Positions 23,801 through 38,800 of a DNA stretch of 64,000 bases are shown here, piece by piece (positions within the stretch are counted from its first letter, which is position 1; the number at the start of each line of letters is the position of its first letter). The DNA is taken from the NCBI GenBank assembly GCA_947471745.1, contig CANJKZ010000469.1, forward strand, positions 62,001-126,000, given 5' to 3'. A program made the position numbers and the translations under genes. This stretch comes from Closterium sp. Naga37s-1 (Eukaryota; Streptophyta; Zygnematophyceae; Desmidiales; Closteriaceae). Under the pieces are notes generated by a model. The model made no database searches, was not told where the DNA came from, and worked only from the letters and a program-made list of their open reading frames with translations.

Positions 23801-26800
23801 AAAAGCCCGCAAGCAGAAGGTCAATGGGCATGCACAATGCAAGGAAGCATGTGTGGGAAACGAGGGCGCCATGGCACGTACCGATAGGGCGGGGGCTTGT
23901 GCTTGGAGCTGCAGGTGTCAAACGTGACGAGCGCAGACGCGCCGTTGAGCGAGACGTCAATGGAGAGGATGGCATACTTGCCCTTCTTGCGCCTGTGCCT
24001 GATGCGCACCGCTGATTCTCCCGGCTTGTCAATATCAAACGCACCAGACCACTCCCAATCCACGTCCATCTCCCTTCCTTTGCTCCCCCGTCCTTTTCCT
24101 GCACTCTTCTTTCGAGATCCAGTCCCGCCTTTGCTGCCGCCCTTGCCTCCATCCTCCCTCTTCCCGCGGCTTCCATCCCCCTTTTGACGGCTGTTGCTCT
24201 CCACTTGCCTACGCCTGCTGCCACTGCCACCACTGTGGGGTTGCTGCTGCTGCCTGTCGCTACCACTACCCTGCAACCTGCCACTTGCTGCGATTTCCTG
24301 GCCCTTAGGCAACCTCGTCAACTTATCACCGTTGCTGTCCCCACCATCATCAGTCCCTCCGGAACCAATGCTGCTCACCCCTGCCTGCACCTGCTCTCTT
24401 CCCTCCATCGACTCGCACGACACGTGCGAATCCTCTGAGTCCCTCCTCAGTCGCTGCATCCCACTTACCTCACCTGCTACGCGACTCTCCCTCGCTCCCT
24501 CCCCTCTCCCGTCCTCCTCCTCCCCCTCACTATCCTCTTCATCAGAACTCAAGCTGTGCCCATCCTCCTCCTCCCCTTTCTCCCCTTCCTCCCCTTCCTC
24601 CCCTTCCTTCCCCTCCTCCTCCTCCTCCTCATCACCATCATCCACATCATCCTCCTCCGCCTCATCGCTGTTCAGCAACCGAGCCACCAGGTACGTCCCG
24701 AGCTTCTCGTCATCCCAGTGGAACGCCTGCCGCATCTTGTCCGCCAGAACCTGCCACAGCAGAAAAAGACGCAGACATAAACATTGAGACTCGGCAAATG
24801 CAGCAGCAGGGGAGCGCGGTGCAGGGAGTGGCGTTTCAAACCCAAACAGGGAGAAAATCAAAGTGTGATGCTGCTGATGCTGGTGCATACAGCAGAGGGT
24901 CTATCGGCCAAAGGAGAAAGACGATTGTATGCACGTACCCGGGCAGTGGTGGTGCCGATCTGGGCGATCTGCATGGGCTGCCCGGTCTGGTTTGACACCA
25001 TGAAGCGCGGCGAGATGATGACGAGCTTCGTGCCCTCGCACAGTGACGGCGCCAGCCGCACCTCCACCCCAAACTCGAACCGCCGCAGGGCCTGCGGAGG
25101 GTGGGCGTGACGAGAACGATGTGCATTTGGGTTTGGGGTGAGAGCTCGGCATGAGTGCTAGCCAGGACTGGTGCAAGTGTGGCGAAAAGGGCGGAGAGAA
25201 GCTGGTGAAGGAAATGGGGGAGCAACTGAAGCAGGGTGCACGTGTATGTGTGCATGTGTTTGTCTATGGGGTGGGCGGAAGGTGAGTTGAATTTGTGGTG
25301 AATGGGAGGGGTGAAGAGGAAGCGATATGGGCGACGGGGATAAGGGGGCATGGAGGTGTTCAGGCATCTGCTAAAACATTCGAAAAGGTCTGAAGCGGCA
25401 GAGGAACTGACTGGGAAGGGTGATATGGAGGAGGTGGTGTGGCGAGAGGGAGTGCCAGCAGGGGCATCCAGTTGCACCACATTCTCCCACTCCTCCGCCG
25501 TCTGCTGCCGAAGCAACGGAGCATCTGCTGACGAATCCACATGATGCCATAGCGAGTGATGCTGGTGGTTCTGTGGGAGCATGGTGGACGCAGGCCCAGC
25601 AACCGCAACCGACCCCTTGATCCCCACAGAATCTATCGAGATCGATTTGGACCAATGATAGCCATCGAGGCTGATCGCAGTGATTGCCCCCCGGCGCACG
25701 TTCAGCAAGGCGGGCTGGCCCTCCTGGTACCGCGGGCAATCGAGGGGGTTATTGGAGGATCCAGAGGAGAGCTTGAGGCGGAACTTGGTGAGGTTGATGA
25801 CCCAGTAGTGAGCGAGCAGCGCGATGCTGCGGTTCCGCGACTGCCAGTTGTGGCGGTTGTCGATGGAGAGCGTGATGGGCGAGGCTGTAGGAGCGTGCTG
25901 CGGGAAGAGGCGGCATTTGACCGCCAGGCGGAGAGAGCGCACGTCGTAGGCAAAGGCACGGCTGCCAAACTGCTTCTGGAGCAGCGGGCTGGCGAGAGGG
26001 GGTGGAGGGGGGAGAGGGTTAGGGTCCACTAGTGGAAGCAATGGGCGAGAAGGGCATGGGAACGGGATGAAATTATGTGAAGATGGTGGTGGTGAGACAT
26101 GAGGAGCGAGCAGGTGGGGTAACAGCATGATGACGCGAACGAAAAACGGACATGCGAAGACACTTACATTAAGGGAGGTTGCGATGCCTGTGGAGTACAA
26201 ATAGAGGGCTCGAGGGCTGACAGGAGAGCTTACTTGGGAGGGAAGTGGATGGGGTACCGGCGACGTGTCCTGTACTCCCCGCCTGGCACGAAGAGCTGCA
26301 ACAGGGCATTGAGGACATGGAAAAGACATTAGAAAGCAGCACAAGCGCACCCAAGAGGGATCCATATGGCATCAGGTCAGAACCACTACCTGCATTCTTC
26401 GCAATAAATCAGAGTTCAGCAAGACAGTGCACCCTCTAATCTAAGAGCGTCTGCTTAGCACAGATTCAGCAGTGCGACAAAGGAGCGAGGCGGCTCACAG
26501 CGATGTGCATCTGCAGCGTGTGGTCCAGGCTGACGTGGTAGAGGTCTCGGGACTCGCCTGACGGGAATGGGGGGGACAAAAGAGAAGAGAAACAAGCGAA
26601 GAGAATTTATCGTGTACACGAACAGGTTCAGTTAAGACTGGAGCCGGAAGGAGAGCAAGCAGAGATTGCAGCAGAAGGAAGCAGCACTAGAATCCGTGCA
26701 GAAGTGTTGCAGTGCATCAGCAGTAGTAGTGGCTGTAGCTATAGGAGAGGGAACTGACCCGAAGGGACGTAGACAATGTGCCGCGTGCCCCACTCCACGT

Positions 26801-29800
26801 CCCACACATACGCCTCCAAGTGATATGGCAGCCCGTTTTGGATGGCCACAGGGGGCACAAAGGACAGCGTGAACTCCTCATACAGCCCGTTGCTCGCACT
26901 GTGTGCCAGAGGATCCGAGATGACCTGCAGACAGCAGTAGAACGGCCTCCTCACATCACTCGCATTGTCAAACTCCTCCTCCGATGTACCCACACCACTG
27001 CTCCTCCTATCAAACTCGTCCTCTCCTCCGTTCGCCATGCTCCCCCTCCTCACACTCCCAAGTTCACTCAGTCTCACACTCCCCCCGCCGTCACTGTGCC
27101 TCCGTGTCATGCTGCCAAAGCGGCTCAGCAGTTTGTTGTTGCTGCTGCTGCCGCCGCCGCTGCTGCCTCTGCCCACGAGTGGGGAGCGGGTGCCTTGATT
27201 GAGGATGGGGAACTCGAGGAGGCCCTGCTGCTCCAGCAGGTGCTCTGGGTCCAGTGCTACCACGTCCTTCTCTGCCCGCGCAAAGCCCTGCCACGAGGTG
27301 TTCGGAGGCGGTGGGGCGAATGGGGGGAGAAGCGAAGGGGAAGACAGGGGAGTGGTTGGGTAAACGACGAGACACTAGTGGAGAGTGCAGTATTTGCACG
27401 TCAAATCAATCTGTGGTAAGTTGTTGTGACTGTAATGAATCACACCATCACGAATCTGTGCATGAGCCATGCCATCACGCACCCATGCCATCACGCAACC
27501 ATGCCATCACGCACCCATGCCATCACGCACCCATGCCATCACGCACCCATGCCATCACGCACCCATGCCATCACGCACCCAAGCCATCACGCACCCATGC
27601 CATCACGCACCCATGCCATCACGCACCCATGCCATCACGCACCTGTGCCTGAGCCATGAGTTGGCCTCCCAGAGCTGCAAAGATGGGCATGAAGATCTCA
27701 TGCTGGGGATGTATGGGGCCTGCACAGGGTAGGAAAGACTCAGCATGGAGGGGAATCAATACATGTGCGCAAACCAGGAAGTCAACAACCTCAATACGAA
27801 TGCCAACCTGCTACCATAGCCCGACAGCTAAAGTGGGCACCGTTGAAAAGACATGAGTAATCGCGGAGAGGAAGAAAAACAATGCAGCACAGCGGAGCCG
27901 ATCGGCACGCAACTGCAGTGCTGTAGAGCAGATTATAGAGCGAGGAACAACATTGCAAAAGCAGCGCTGCAGCAGGAAAGAGCAGAGCAACCCACCGAGC
28001 GCGAACTTGGAGACCTGCGAGGAGGACTTGGCATTCTCCCCTCCGGTCTCTTTGGGGCTGGGCAGGAGGGCGAAGAAGACGAGCGGCACGTCGAGGTCGT
28101 TGCGGAGGTGCATGGTGGAGTGCACGGTGATGATCTTGGTGCGCGACTTGAGCGTAACGTCAAACACCACCGGCAGCACCACTGTGCTCCCCGGCAACCG
28201 TAGGTCCATCACGTACTTGCCCACCTGGGTGTAGGGGCGGGGAGGGGGGGAGAGGAGGGGAAGGGCAGAGGTAGGTTTACGTTTTATGAGGTCATTTGAA
28301 GATGAATATAAGAAAGCTCATACGTACTCCGGTCTCCTTGCATTTGGGGGTGAATGATATGGGCTGAAAGGAAATTGGCAAAATGCGCGCATGAGAGCTG
28401 CGTCAAAAAAGCAGCTCACCTTGTCCATGACAATGTCATTGATCAACAGCCAGTCCCCCTTGAGCTTGACTAAGTGGGCGCTTTCAGAACCATGCCAAGG
28501 CGCCACGAGATGAGAGCAGCTCACCTTGTCCATGACAATGTCGTTGATGGGCAGCCAGTCCCCCTTGAGCTTGACACAGATGGTGCGCGCGAGAATCTTG
28601 CGCGTGTCCCGGAGAGTGACCACTTTCTGCACCGGCTGCACCTCCAGCACCTGCTCCTCGCCCTCCTCCACTGAGTACGTCTTGGACTTCTCCTCATCCT
28701 TCTCTGCACGCCAGAAACAAGCTCAATTTCCGAAGGTCAACTGGCAGATTCGAGTTAATGCTCGTTTGGCCCAAATATCTATGCTGTACCTACAAGACAC
28801 GGCCACCCAGGCAGGGTTTACCGTTCAGACAGCACGCACCGGTCCAGTAGTAGAGAGTGTGGCCTGAGAGGTTGACCATTCTGTAGCTCACCATCCCCAC
28901 CGCCACCTCTTGCAGTGACGCCTCCAGTGTCTGCTCGAGGATGGACGAGAGGCGTGGTGGCGGATCCAGGGATGATGGGGATTAGGGGAAAAGGGGATGT
29001 TGCTGTGTGGGTCAATGGTGTTACACACACTGGGCAGGGCCCGGTGGTGTTGTGAGGAGGTGGTGCTGGTTAAGGGAACTGTGTGATGTGTGAAAGGAGA
29101 TGATCTCAGATGAAGGACAGGACGTTGGATTGGGAGAGCACCACACCTGGACTAAGAAGGCTTGCACGGAGAAAAGGGTCATCGAAACCAAACTTGCACT
29201 ATTTGTCAAGTTGGGTGGAGGAGGGGTACAACAGGGCGAATGCGGCAGCAAAAACATCCATCCATTGTACAAGCAGGATCTGATGAAGGGAGTGTACGGA
29301 CGGACCTCTGCAAGGGTTCCGGACTTGGGGAAGTACTCGCGAGCCCTCAGCATGCTCATCGCCTGGAGGGAGCCACATGGAGAGGAGGACAGACGTTGAT
29401 CTTTATATAAAGCAATGTAATGAGAAAATCAAGCACTTTCTAAGCTAAGATATCCCCCCAAAATTTGGTTCAGGTCCCATGGCCAGACGGGGGGGAGGGG
29501 AGGAAGTGATTACGACGAGGCAGACGAAATAAGCAAAGGAGACAACTGTGTCTCTGACTCTCCCAAAGCACACAATGGTGCTTATATCGTAGGTAACTTC
29601 CCCTCCCTTCCACGAACCTCCCCCACCCTGTTCCCCCCCAGCCAGCCTGATGTTATGTCAGATGTCTCACTCTAGTCATCCGGGCGGAGGTAGCCCGTGT
29701 AACGGATCCTCCATGACCTGTTGAAGACGCTCCCGAGCCCAACTGCAGCGTGGAGAAAAGGGAACCAGACAGTGACGGAAAGGGGAAGAAGGGCATTGAG

Positions 29801-32800
29801 GGGCACGAAGAGAAGAAAGACAAGATGGAAACATGTCAAGGGCAGATGGAATTGAAGTAAACCCATCCACAACACCTGATGAAAGAGAAAGACAGCGCCA
29901 CTTGCACTCTATACATACAGACAGCCAGCCAAACGAACACATGTCACGCATGTACTGCACCCTTTGCACCGACCCAACCCAACCCAATACCTCGTCACGG
30001 TCGCTTCCACCATGCAGGCTCCCCCCCGGCAGCACGGGCAGCGAGTTGGAGAGCAGCGAGTAGAAGTTGAGGGCGTCTCCCAGCGAGCGCAGCTGCATGG
30101 GCGTGAACATGACGTTCAGCAGCTGGTGTGACTGCACCGCTATCGTCACGTGGTTGCCCGTGGACTTCACGTCCGCCCCCAGCTGCCAGGACTCGGTCAT
30201 CGGCTCCATGATCTGTGGCGGTGGGAGGGGGACAGGAGGCGAATGCGCAGGGGGGGTGAGCAGTAGAGAATGGCAGAAGAAGAATAGACACAGCAGAGAA
30301 TGCAAGAGACGGGCAGGGGAAGGGAGGAGTAGACTACAGTCACCAGCAAAAAAAGAGATAGTTGGGAAGGAAGGACCTCAAAGCCGGAGTTGAGGAAGTT
30401 GGAGAGGAGAATGAGGGAGAGGCGGCAGGAGAGCAGCTCGGGTCCTCCTTCCGTGAGTATCTGGCTGTTGGCATTGAAGACGATGCCCTTGGCCACCAGC
30501 TCCAGCACTGACGTGGGGTTCCCCATCCTGCATGGGTGGGCCGTGGGGAGGGGTGGAGAGCAGGGGGGTGGTGGGGTGCAGGGGGGTGGTGGCTATGTTA
30601 GGAAAGACGCAGCCAGGACGCTGCGTCCTGCGTCTGGACGCAGCGTCCGGACGCTAGGACGCAGGACGCGCGTCCAGACGCAGGACGCACGGCGAAAAAA
30701 TTTTCGGGCAGCCCGAAAAAAAAAGGTTTTCCGCGATTTCGACATTCGCGATTTCGGCGCGAATGTCGAAATCGCGAAATTTCGACCCCCAAAGCCCAAT
30801 TCGCCATTGTAAACCAGCCCCCCCCAACATTTCATAACAACTCATGCAAATTGAGAATTCACTCACAACCCATGCGTGACGCGTGACTCACCTTAGTAAA
30901 AATTTTGGGGGAAAAAATTGAGGTTGGGGAAAAATTTGCATTGAAAAGTGTGGTACGTCCCCCCCCCCCTCCTCTGTCAAGCCCTATACACTTTTTTTTG
31001 GCCTGCCCGGGGGTTTTTTTTGCCCTGCCCGAGATTGCGTCTTTTGGTGCGTCTTACAGGTCCAGGTGACGCGTCCTGCGTCTGGACGCATGCGTCTGGA
31101 CGCATTCGTCCAGGACGCAGGACGCGTCTTTCCTAACATAGGGTGGTGGGGCGCAGGGGGGTGGCCGGGCAAAAGAGCAAGGTGCATGGGACTCAGAGTT
31201 TGCGAGCCAGTACGAGCGTGTGTTTGTGAGTGTGCACGAAGAATGCGTGTCGGTATCTGTGGCTCCTCAGAACCCAGCCCTTGTTCTCCTCCTCACCTGT
31301 CGTCGATGAGAGCAACAAAGAGCTCGTGGATCTGAAGGTTGATGGCCAGCTTGGACGGCACGAAGGCGGGCGGCAGTGGGTCCCCGTACAGTTCGAGATT
31401 CTTCTGATGCAGCAGGTTGCCCTCGCTGCGCTTGAGGCGGATGCTGAGCGTTCGGAGGAACGAGCTGAACACCACCAGATGCTGCTTGGGGCGGGTGTCA
31501 GGGAGTCAAACGGGTGAGAGGATTGGGAAGTAGAAGGGTGCTGCGAGAGTGGGCTGAGTGAAGGACGGGCACATAGACAATGTGAAAGGCATATTTTGGT
31601 CTTGAAAAGAAACGGAAGAGGTGCTGTGGAGACAAGTTGGGGACTCACGGAGAAAACAAAGTAGATAGGCAGACGACCAGACTTGATGCAGCTGCTGCCA
31701 GATTGCCCTCCGGTGGTGGACATAGCAAACGCAGCAACAGCAGCAGCAGCAGCAGCAGCAGTCGCAGACGGCGAAGGTGCAGTTGAGGAGAAAGACGGAT
31801 GGAGATCAGGTGTGATGTGCAGCGACAGCAGGCTGGCTTGCCTATTGGCGCACTTGGGAGAGTGCTGGCTGAACAGCAGCTGAGCAGTGAACTCCCCAAA
31901 CAAATCGTGAGGGGCGAAGTACTGAGACTGGTGGACGAACACGCTGCTGACGCGGATAAAGTCCACCAGGAGCTTGCTCTCCCTGTCCCCTCCTGCAAAA
32001 TGCCCCACTCTCAAAGTCTGTCCCCTGATCTTGAGCCCGTGGGCTTTGAGCTCCGAGAGAAAGAGGTCTACATCGTCGCTCCACACCTGCAGCTCTGGCA
32101 CCCACACTGGCTCTTCAAACGTGTTCCTCGCATTGTCAAACTGCTCGCTGCCACTACTGCCACTCCTGCCAAAGCCACTGGCAGCACCACCACCACCACC
32201 ACCACCACCAGTACTGCTGCTGCGTCGGCTGGCAGTAAGAGCCTCAGAAGCATCGTAGAAGCGGTCAGGCGGGGTGGAGGGAGGAGGCATGCGGGACTGG
32301 GCGGAGTGGAAGGCAGGAGAGTCAGCGGTGATTGGTGATGGGGTGGCGAGAGGAGGGTCGGTGCAACGAGGGCTGGAGTGCTGGGAGCTGGAGGGAGGCG
32401 GGCAGACGTTGATGAGGCTCTCCTCTGGTACGGGCAACAAGAGATCGAAGTCCTGATGTAGGTGGTGGGAGGGTGCAGGGAAAGAGAGGGAACAAGTGAG
32501 TCCAGCATTTCTGAAAAAGACCGCAGGCAGTCAGGAAAGAAGTTATAGGGATGTAAACGGGTGCTAAGGCTCTCAAACGACTCCATCTGCATCCCATCCA
32601 AGTGAACAGCCACTGTGGTTCCATCCCGTAGCTAAAAACAAATTTCCTGGGAGCACAACCCTTCCTGCTACTCACGTGCAGCAGGATGTTGACCATGAGC
32701 CACGAATCTGGCTGCAGGCTGGCAGGCCCGAGCGCACACCCCGGCTTCTGAAAGTACCCAGCCACAACCTCCAGAAACTCCCACACTAGAGACAGGTCCG

Positions 32801-35800
32801 TGTAGAAGGGCCACACGATGCTGGTGCGCTCAAACACCACCTGCACGCCCGTCGTGCCCTCCTGCTTCATCACCACGTTCACCAGAAACGACCTGTCCAG
32901 GTCGCACCCAAGCCCTTGTCCGGACTCGCCTCCCAGAGGGTGGTTGGGGGGTGTGGAGAGGCGGGTGGATGTGGAAGCTGAGGTGGGGGATGGCTTGGCA
33001 CGCGAGCTGTTGGTCTCCACAAGGGCCAGCTGGAGATGGGAAAAGGGGGAATCAAGAAAAGAGTGGGGGGGGAAGAGGAGGGGAGGGGGGGGGGGGGGGA
33101 TTGTGGGGGGTGGAGAAAGAGGGGGGTGGGGAGAGCAGTAAGGAAACATAATATATAGAAAACTGGTTGTCTGAGAGTGGATGTGGGTGGAGGGGAGAGC
33201 ACGACGACTGGTAGGATGAAGAGAAGTGCAACAGGTGAAACTGATAGATAGAGGGAGTGTGCGAACCTCCGACTGGGAGAATTTGAGGAAGCGGTCGTCC
33301 ACCAAGAGCAGGCGAAACGCCTTCACTGTCACTTGCGAGAACTGGAGAGCAAGCCAGCCACGCAGGAGGCAGGGGGGTGAGGGGAGTGGGATGGGGCAGA
33401 AAGCAGCAGGATAAGTTGGAGAGGAAGAAAAAAAAACAGAGTGCAGAAGGATGAGAAAATGGAACGCAGGTAGAAAAGAAAGGTGGCATTTTCTTTGAGT
33501 GTCTTGCAAGAGGCGCCAAAGCGTGCCAAATAGATGGAAGAGGAGGCCACGCAGAAGAGTTTGGCTCGGGGTAGTTGGAAATTGGAAGGGAAAGGAGGCA
33601 GGCTCACATCAGTGTAGTCGGAGTAGACAATGGTGAGGCGGTGCGCTCTCAAGGACAAAAGGGGGTCGCCGAAGCTGGTTGATTGGGGGTACACAGGTGA
33701 CAGGGGTAGTTGGTTGGTTGGCGAAGAGAAAAGAAAGAAGCAGGTTTTTTTATAAAAACAGATAGCACGGGAGGGAGAGCTCATCCATAGTTGTAAAAAC
33801 AGGGACACCATAACGAATGTTTCCCATACACGCACCCGTTCTCAACCAGAGTGGCTGGGTGCTCCATCTCGGCGTGGATGACAGCGCGGCCAAAGTCCAG
33901 CTGAATCTCCAAGCCGGGGGTGAGCCCTGCCAGGCTGATGCAGGGGTCTGGAGGAGCAGCCTCGCCGCCCAAGGGCCGACCCACCTGCGGGTTGTGCACC
34001 TGGTCGTCTGATGGGGGGACGAGGGGAGGTAAGGTCGGCATGGGCATGGGCATGGGCATGGGGTACGATGGAAAGCGACAAGAACCAGGGTGATTCCATA
34101 ATCAGCAGGTTGTGCACCTGGTTATCCGCCAGGGGTTTGGTTGGCATGGCATGGCATGGAATGTAAGGTGGACTGTGGAACATGACAAGGGTCGGATAGA
34201 TTGCTGGGAGGAGAAGAAAATATGTCCAGGTACGGATGAGTGGTATGGCTCGCTGTGCACAGTGCCCATGTGCCCATGTGCCCATGTGCCCACACTACTA
34301 CGGTATTAACTACCTGTGCATGCACAGTGGTATTAACTACCCATGTTCCTGCCTGCAGCAGTGTGCCAAAGCCTACCTGTGAAGGAGCAGCCCTCTGCGA
34401 GGTTCTGGAAGATGAGGGTCATGATGGCGTTGTACTGAGTGGGGCCCAGACGGATCTCCACCTGAGGCCAGTGCACGTGCACTCGTGATGGATTGGACTG
34501 GCAGGGAATGGGGACAGAGAGTGGAAAGAGGGCACCAAGGTGAAAAGAGAGAAGACAGGAATGAAATCGTGAGTACTCAGTGGATGGGAAGGAGAGCGAG
34601 TGGAGAGCGGGCAGAGAGCAGAGAGGTGCATCGTGACAATAGGTTGTAGTATCAGTAAACCCCATACCCGCATTGGGAAACCCAATTCCAGACCACTCAA
34701 GCCGTACCTGCACGGAGATGAAGACACCACTCTCAGAGATGATGTTCCGCTCCACCTTGGGGGTGATGGTCTGTTGAGAGGGGGGACAAGCAGGCATGGC
34801 AGGGAGTGGGGCGAGTGAACGCACAGGGATGAGAAGGCAAGGATCAGGAGAAGGGGGGAGGGGGCACAGATGGTAAGAAGAACAGCTGCATACACAGGGC
34901 GTCTGCTATTCCAAGAGAGAAGTTCACATCAAAGCAACTGGGCATTGATGAAGAGGGGCATGCATGCACCCATTAGCTGGATCAGCACAACCACATACGG
35001 TTGCCTTGAAGAGATTACAATGGAGTGACCGTCACAGGATCTGACCTTAGAAGGAGACCAGTAGGCCCCAAAGCGGGAGAGCTGAATGCCAACGGAGTCG
35101 GGGCAGGAGGGGGGGGAGCGGTCCAGAGCATCCACCAGCGGCTTCCAGAAGGAGGGGTCCTGAGGGCGGATGCCTGTCGCAAGTCTGCAACGACGGTAAC
35201 AAGGTGGGTTGATGGGAAAAAAGGGAAAAAAATGAAGGTGAGTGCATGCATTGGTGGTGTGGTGCATTGCATGGACGTGCGTGGTATTCGTGCGGTGAGC
35301 GTTGGGCCAGAGACACAGAAGGGAAAACAAATGACTCTACCTGATTGCAGCAGTGCAGTCAAACGAAGCATGCACCTGAGCAGTGTGTGCTGGGACAGGC
35401 GCTGAGAAGCCGGAGTGGGAACGATGAGGTTGATGGTCTCCACTCGCACATCCAGAGACTCCTCGCTCCACGACGACCTGACATGGGGGAGATAGGTGGA
35501 GAGGAGAGGAGCGGAGACACATGTGCCGCAACCAGCAGAGTTTAGCAGAGATACAGGAGGAACAGGGCACCACACTAGTACAAATCAAGCCAGTATCACT
35601 TACACTGGGAGGCAGAGCGACAGGTCAGAGATGTGCAGGAACACCAGTGGGGGTGCATCACCTCCCTCGGAATCCCCAGCTGCTTTACCCTCCCCTTGCT
35701 TTGACCGCTCCCTCTTGGCATCCTGGCCCTTGGCTGAGCCGCCGATTTCTTTAGATGCACCGGATGCCTGTGGCAGATCAGTGCGAGCAAGTCAGAAGGG

Positions 35801-38800
35801 GGTGTCAGAGACAAAAGGAGACGGTTTCACATGTGTTGGCACATACGCAGTGAGGTGGCAGCTGGTTTCCACCAGATGCATGCACTACCTTGGACAGGGT
35901 AAGCCAGCAGCACATGTGGATGGCAAATAGATTAGAAGCTGTACCTTGATTTGGAGAGAAGTAAAAGGCTTCTGTGGGTGGGCTGCATACCTGGGGAGGT
36001 GAGAAGATGGGGGCCATGCGCTCCACGAAGAGAGCAAAGTCGTTGAAGAAGCGGAAGATGGCAGTTATCCTTGTCTGCTGGCTCTCCACGAACACACACA
36101 CCTGCCGGCTCACATAGGGTGACCGCGGAGTGGGGAGAAGTTAGTAGTGGTGGACCGTGAGGGAAGAACATGTTGGGGCTCCCCACCAGGGGGGCGCACG
36201 CATTAATCGTGAATGGCAGCGAGTGTGAGAACATGATATTTAGTGTATCAGATCAGTACAGCATCGTGTCACACCCTCTTGCCATACCTGAGGCTTGGCA
36301 GGTAGGTTGGGCCCTCGTAGCACCATGTTCTGCCGAACAACGAGGTTAAGGCTTGGAAGGTCTCCGTTGGGCTCAAAGATGTGAGCGTAGTGCCTGGTGA
36401 CGAAGGTGAGTCGGGAAAAAAATCCCAAGGATGGACATGCACCAGAGGAGGGATGGTTACAGTTACAGAGAAAGAATCAGTGAAGCAGTGGTGAAGCCTG
36501 CAGCTCGGATCGGTGAAGCCTGCACCTCGGATCGGACCGAGATACAGAGAATGCGGTGCCGGACCGGACACATCAGACATCGGGACTGGGGCAGTGTGTT
36601 AAGTTGGGTGGACTCACTTGGAGTTGGCGAGCATGTCAACCACATCCAGATCGCCAACTGTGAGATCCACATCCACTGCGTTTGGCTGCGAGGTCAAATC
36701 CACCTTCACTCTCTGCATGATGACGCTGCCAAAGGATACCCCTTCTATGGACATGATCACCATTCCACATCCCAGCTCAGCCTGCAGCTTCCACACTTCA
36801 CTCGTTGCATCGCTTCCTGCTACCTCTCCCTCCCCACTGCTTCCCTGCCAACCCCTCCGCCTCTCCCTCCACCCACTCATTGAATACACACGGCAACCTT
36901 CACCTCTCCCGTCCTTTTCTCCACCATCCCTACTCCTTCCTCGCGTTCTCATCTCACGCATGCCCTCCCGTGGCGCTCCATGAGAGTGCCATTCAGAACT
37001 CGGACCTAAAATGTCCAGAGGACTATCATCCAGAGACACTCTCTTTCCACCCCTCTCATTATCCTCGTCAGAATCCGTGTCTACCTCGCTTCCGTCAACA
37101 GGCAGCTCTCCAATGCTCAACCGCTTCCCACCCCCAGTCCTCCGCACGCGAGGCCCGAACTCGGAACCATCTGCTTTTCCACCCCCCACACGCTTCCCAG
37201 ACCACCTCTCACCACCTTGTGCCTCCTCCTTCTCATCTTCGCTTTCCACGTCGTCCTCCGCGGCATCTCTAAAAGACACACGAGACCGGCCAGACGAAGA
37301 ATTCAGGCGGCTGGAGGGTAAAGAAGTGGGTGTGGGCTCGCCCCACGAGTCCCTCTCCACTTCGCTGCTTCCAAAAGTCAGCATCTGGCGAGCTTGGGGA
37401 TTTGAGGCACCCGGTGGAGCAGAGGTGGTCCGAGAGATAGCGGCTTGAAGGTGAGTGAGGAAGGTGAGGACCGCGGAGAGGTTATTGGTGTCACTGCAGG
37501 ACAAGGATGAGAGAGAACAAGTGAGATGAAAGAGGGAGAGGATGAATTGGATGTGGAAGAAGGAAGCAACATCGTCTACAGCTGGAGGTTCAAGTTGGAG
37601 GTCGAAAATTGGCTGTTTCAGGGGTGGAAAAGGGATGTACCAGGAGAATGGGAGGAGGGCGACTTTCACAGCCACCTGATGCAATGTTCCTGCCTCCTGC
37701 AGCTGAACAGCAACCTGCCGAGCAGAGCAGCCAAGTAGAACAGCCATTCACCCGTGCACACACACAGAGGACGAGTGTAATGTCAATGGAGACATTGCTC
37801 ATGTCTATCAGGAAGCACAACGAACACAACCAACGTGCACTAACACGAATTCCCGTGATTCCCAGCACTGAGCTGCAGCCTACAGGCAATGAACCCTGCT
37901 GCACTGCACTGCACCTGAGCCTTGGCCCGCTGGAGCGACTCGTAGGCAGCAAATATGGCTTCATCGCTGTAACCCCTCGCCACCACTGTCTGAAGGCGCC
38001 ATCGGTAGAACACCTGGGTTTGATGTCGGAGGGGAAGGAACAACAGTGAGGTTTAAGAGAATAGCAACAGCGCAGTGGTCCGGATGGGGGAAGGAACTTA
38101 TTTTTTTACAAATCGACATGCATGTGGAGTCGGATCAAACGTAGAAAATTATGTTCTGTTCATATGGCAAGCTGAGGTGGGTCCAGCAGTATTGGAACTG
38201 ACCCGTGCTATCATGACCTTGCCAGGAGGAAACAGATCCCGCACCATCGCGATCTGCAAAGAAAAGGGAAGGAAGTGTTAGCGGATGGGGAGAGGAGGAA
38301 ATGAGGGGAAGGATGCTGAAACGAAGGAGAAAGGAGTGAGGGAGCGTCAGAGAGGTAGAGAGAGGTGATGTGTAAAGTGAAGGTTGGGAGGAGGGGTGGG
38401 TGGGGGAGGAGGGGGGACAGAGGGAGAGAGATAAAACTTACAGGAGGGAGGATACGACCACTGGAGAGTCCTCTGAGTAGCAATAGGAGAGATAACTGGT
38501 TTGGGAGGACAAAGGTTGTTGATGGAGGAAGAAAGGACATGAGAAGTGAGATTTGGAAGGACAAGTAGCGATTTCTGAGGTTACAAGATGGATATGGCAA
38601 AAATTCACGAAGCCCAAAAGGCAGGCGGAGTACACCTGAGGTGCTCTGACAACTACTTACCTTATCATTGTGCTGCTCTGCCTCCACTCGAATCTTGTCC
38701 AGCCTCACTCGGAACACCACCACCACTGGCTCACGGGGCTGGCCTTCCACAGCAGAACCCCCAGCAGCAGCAGAAGGAGAGGCAGCAGCAGCAGGTGGAG

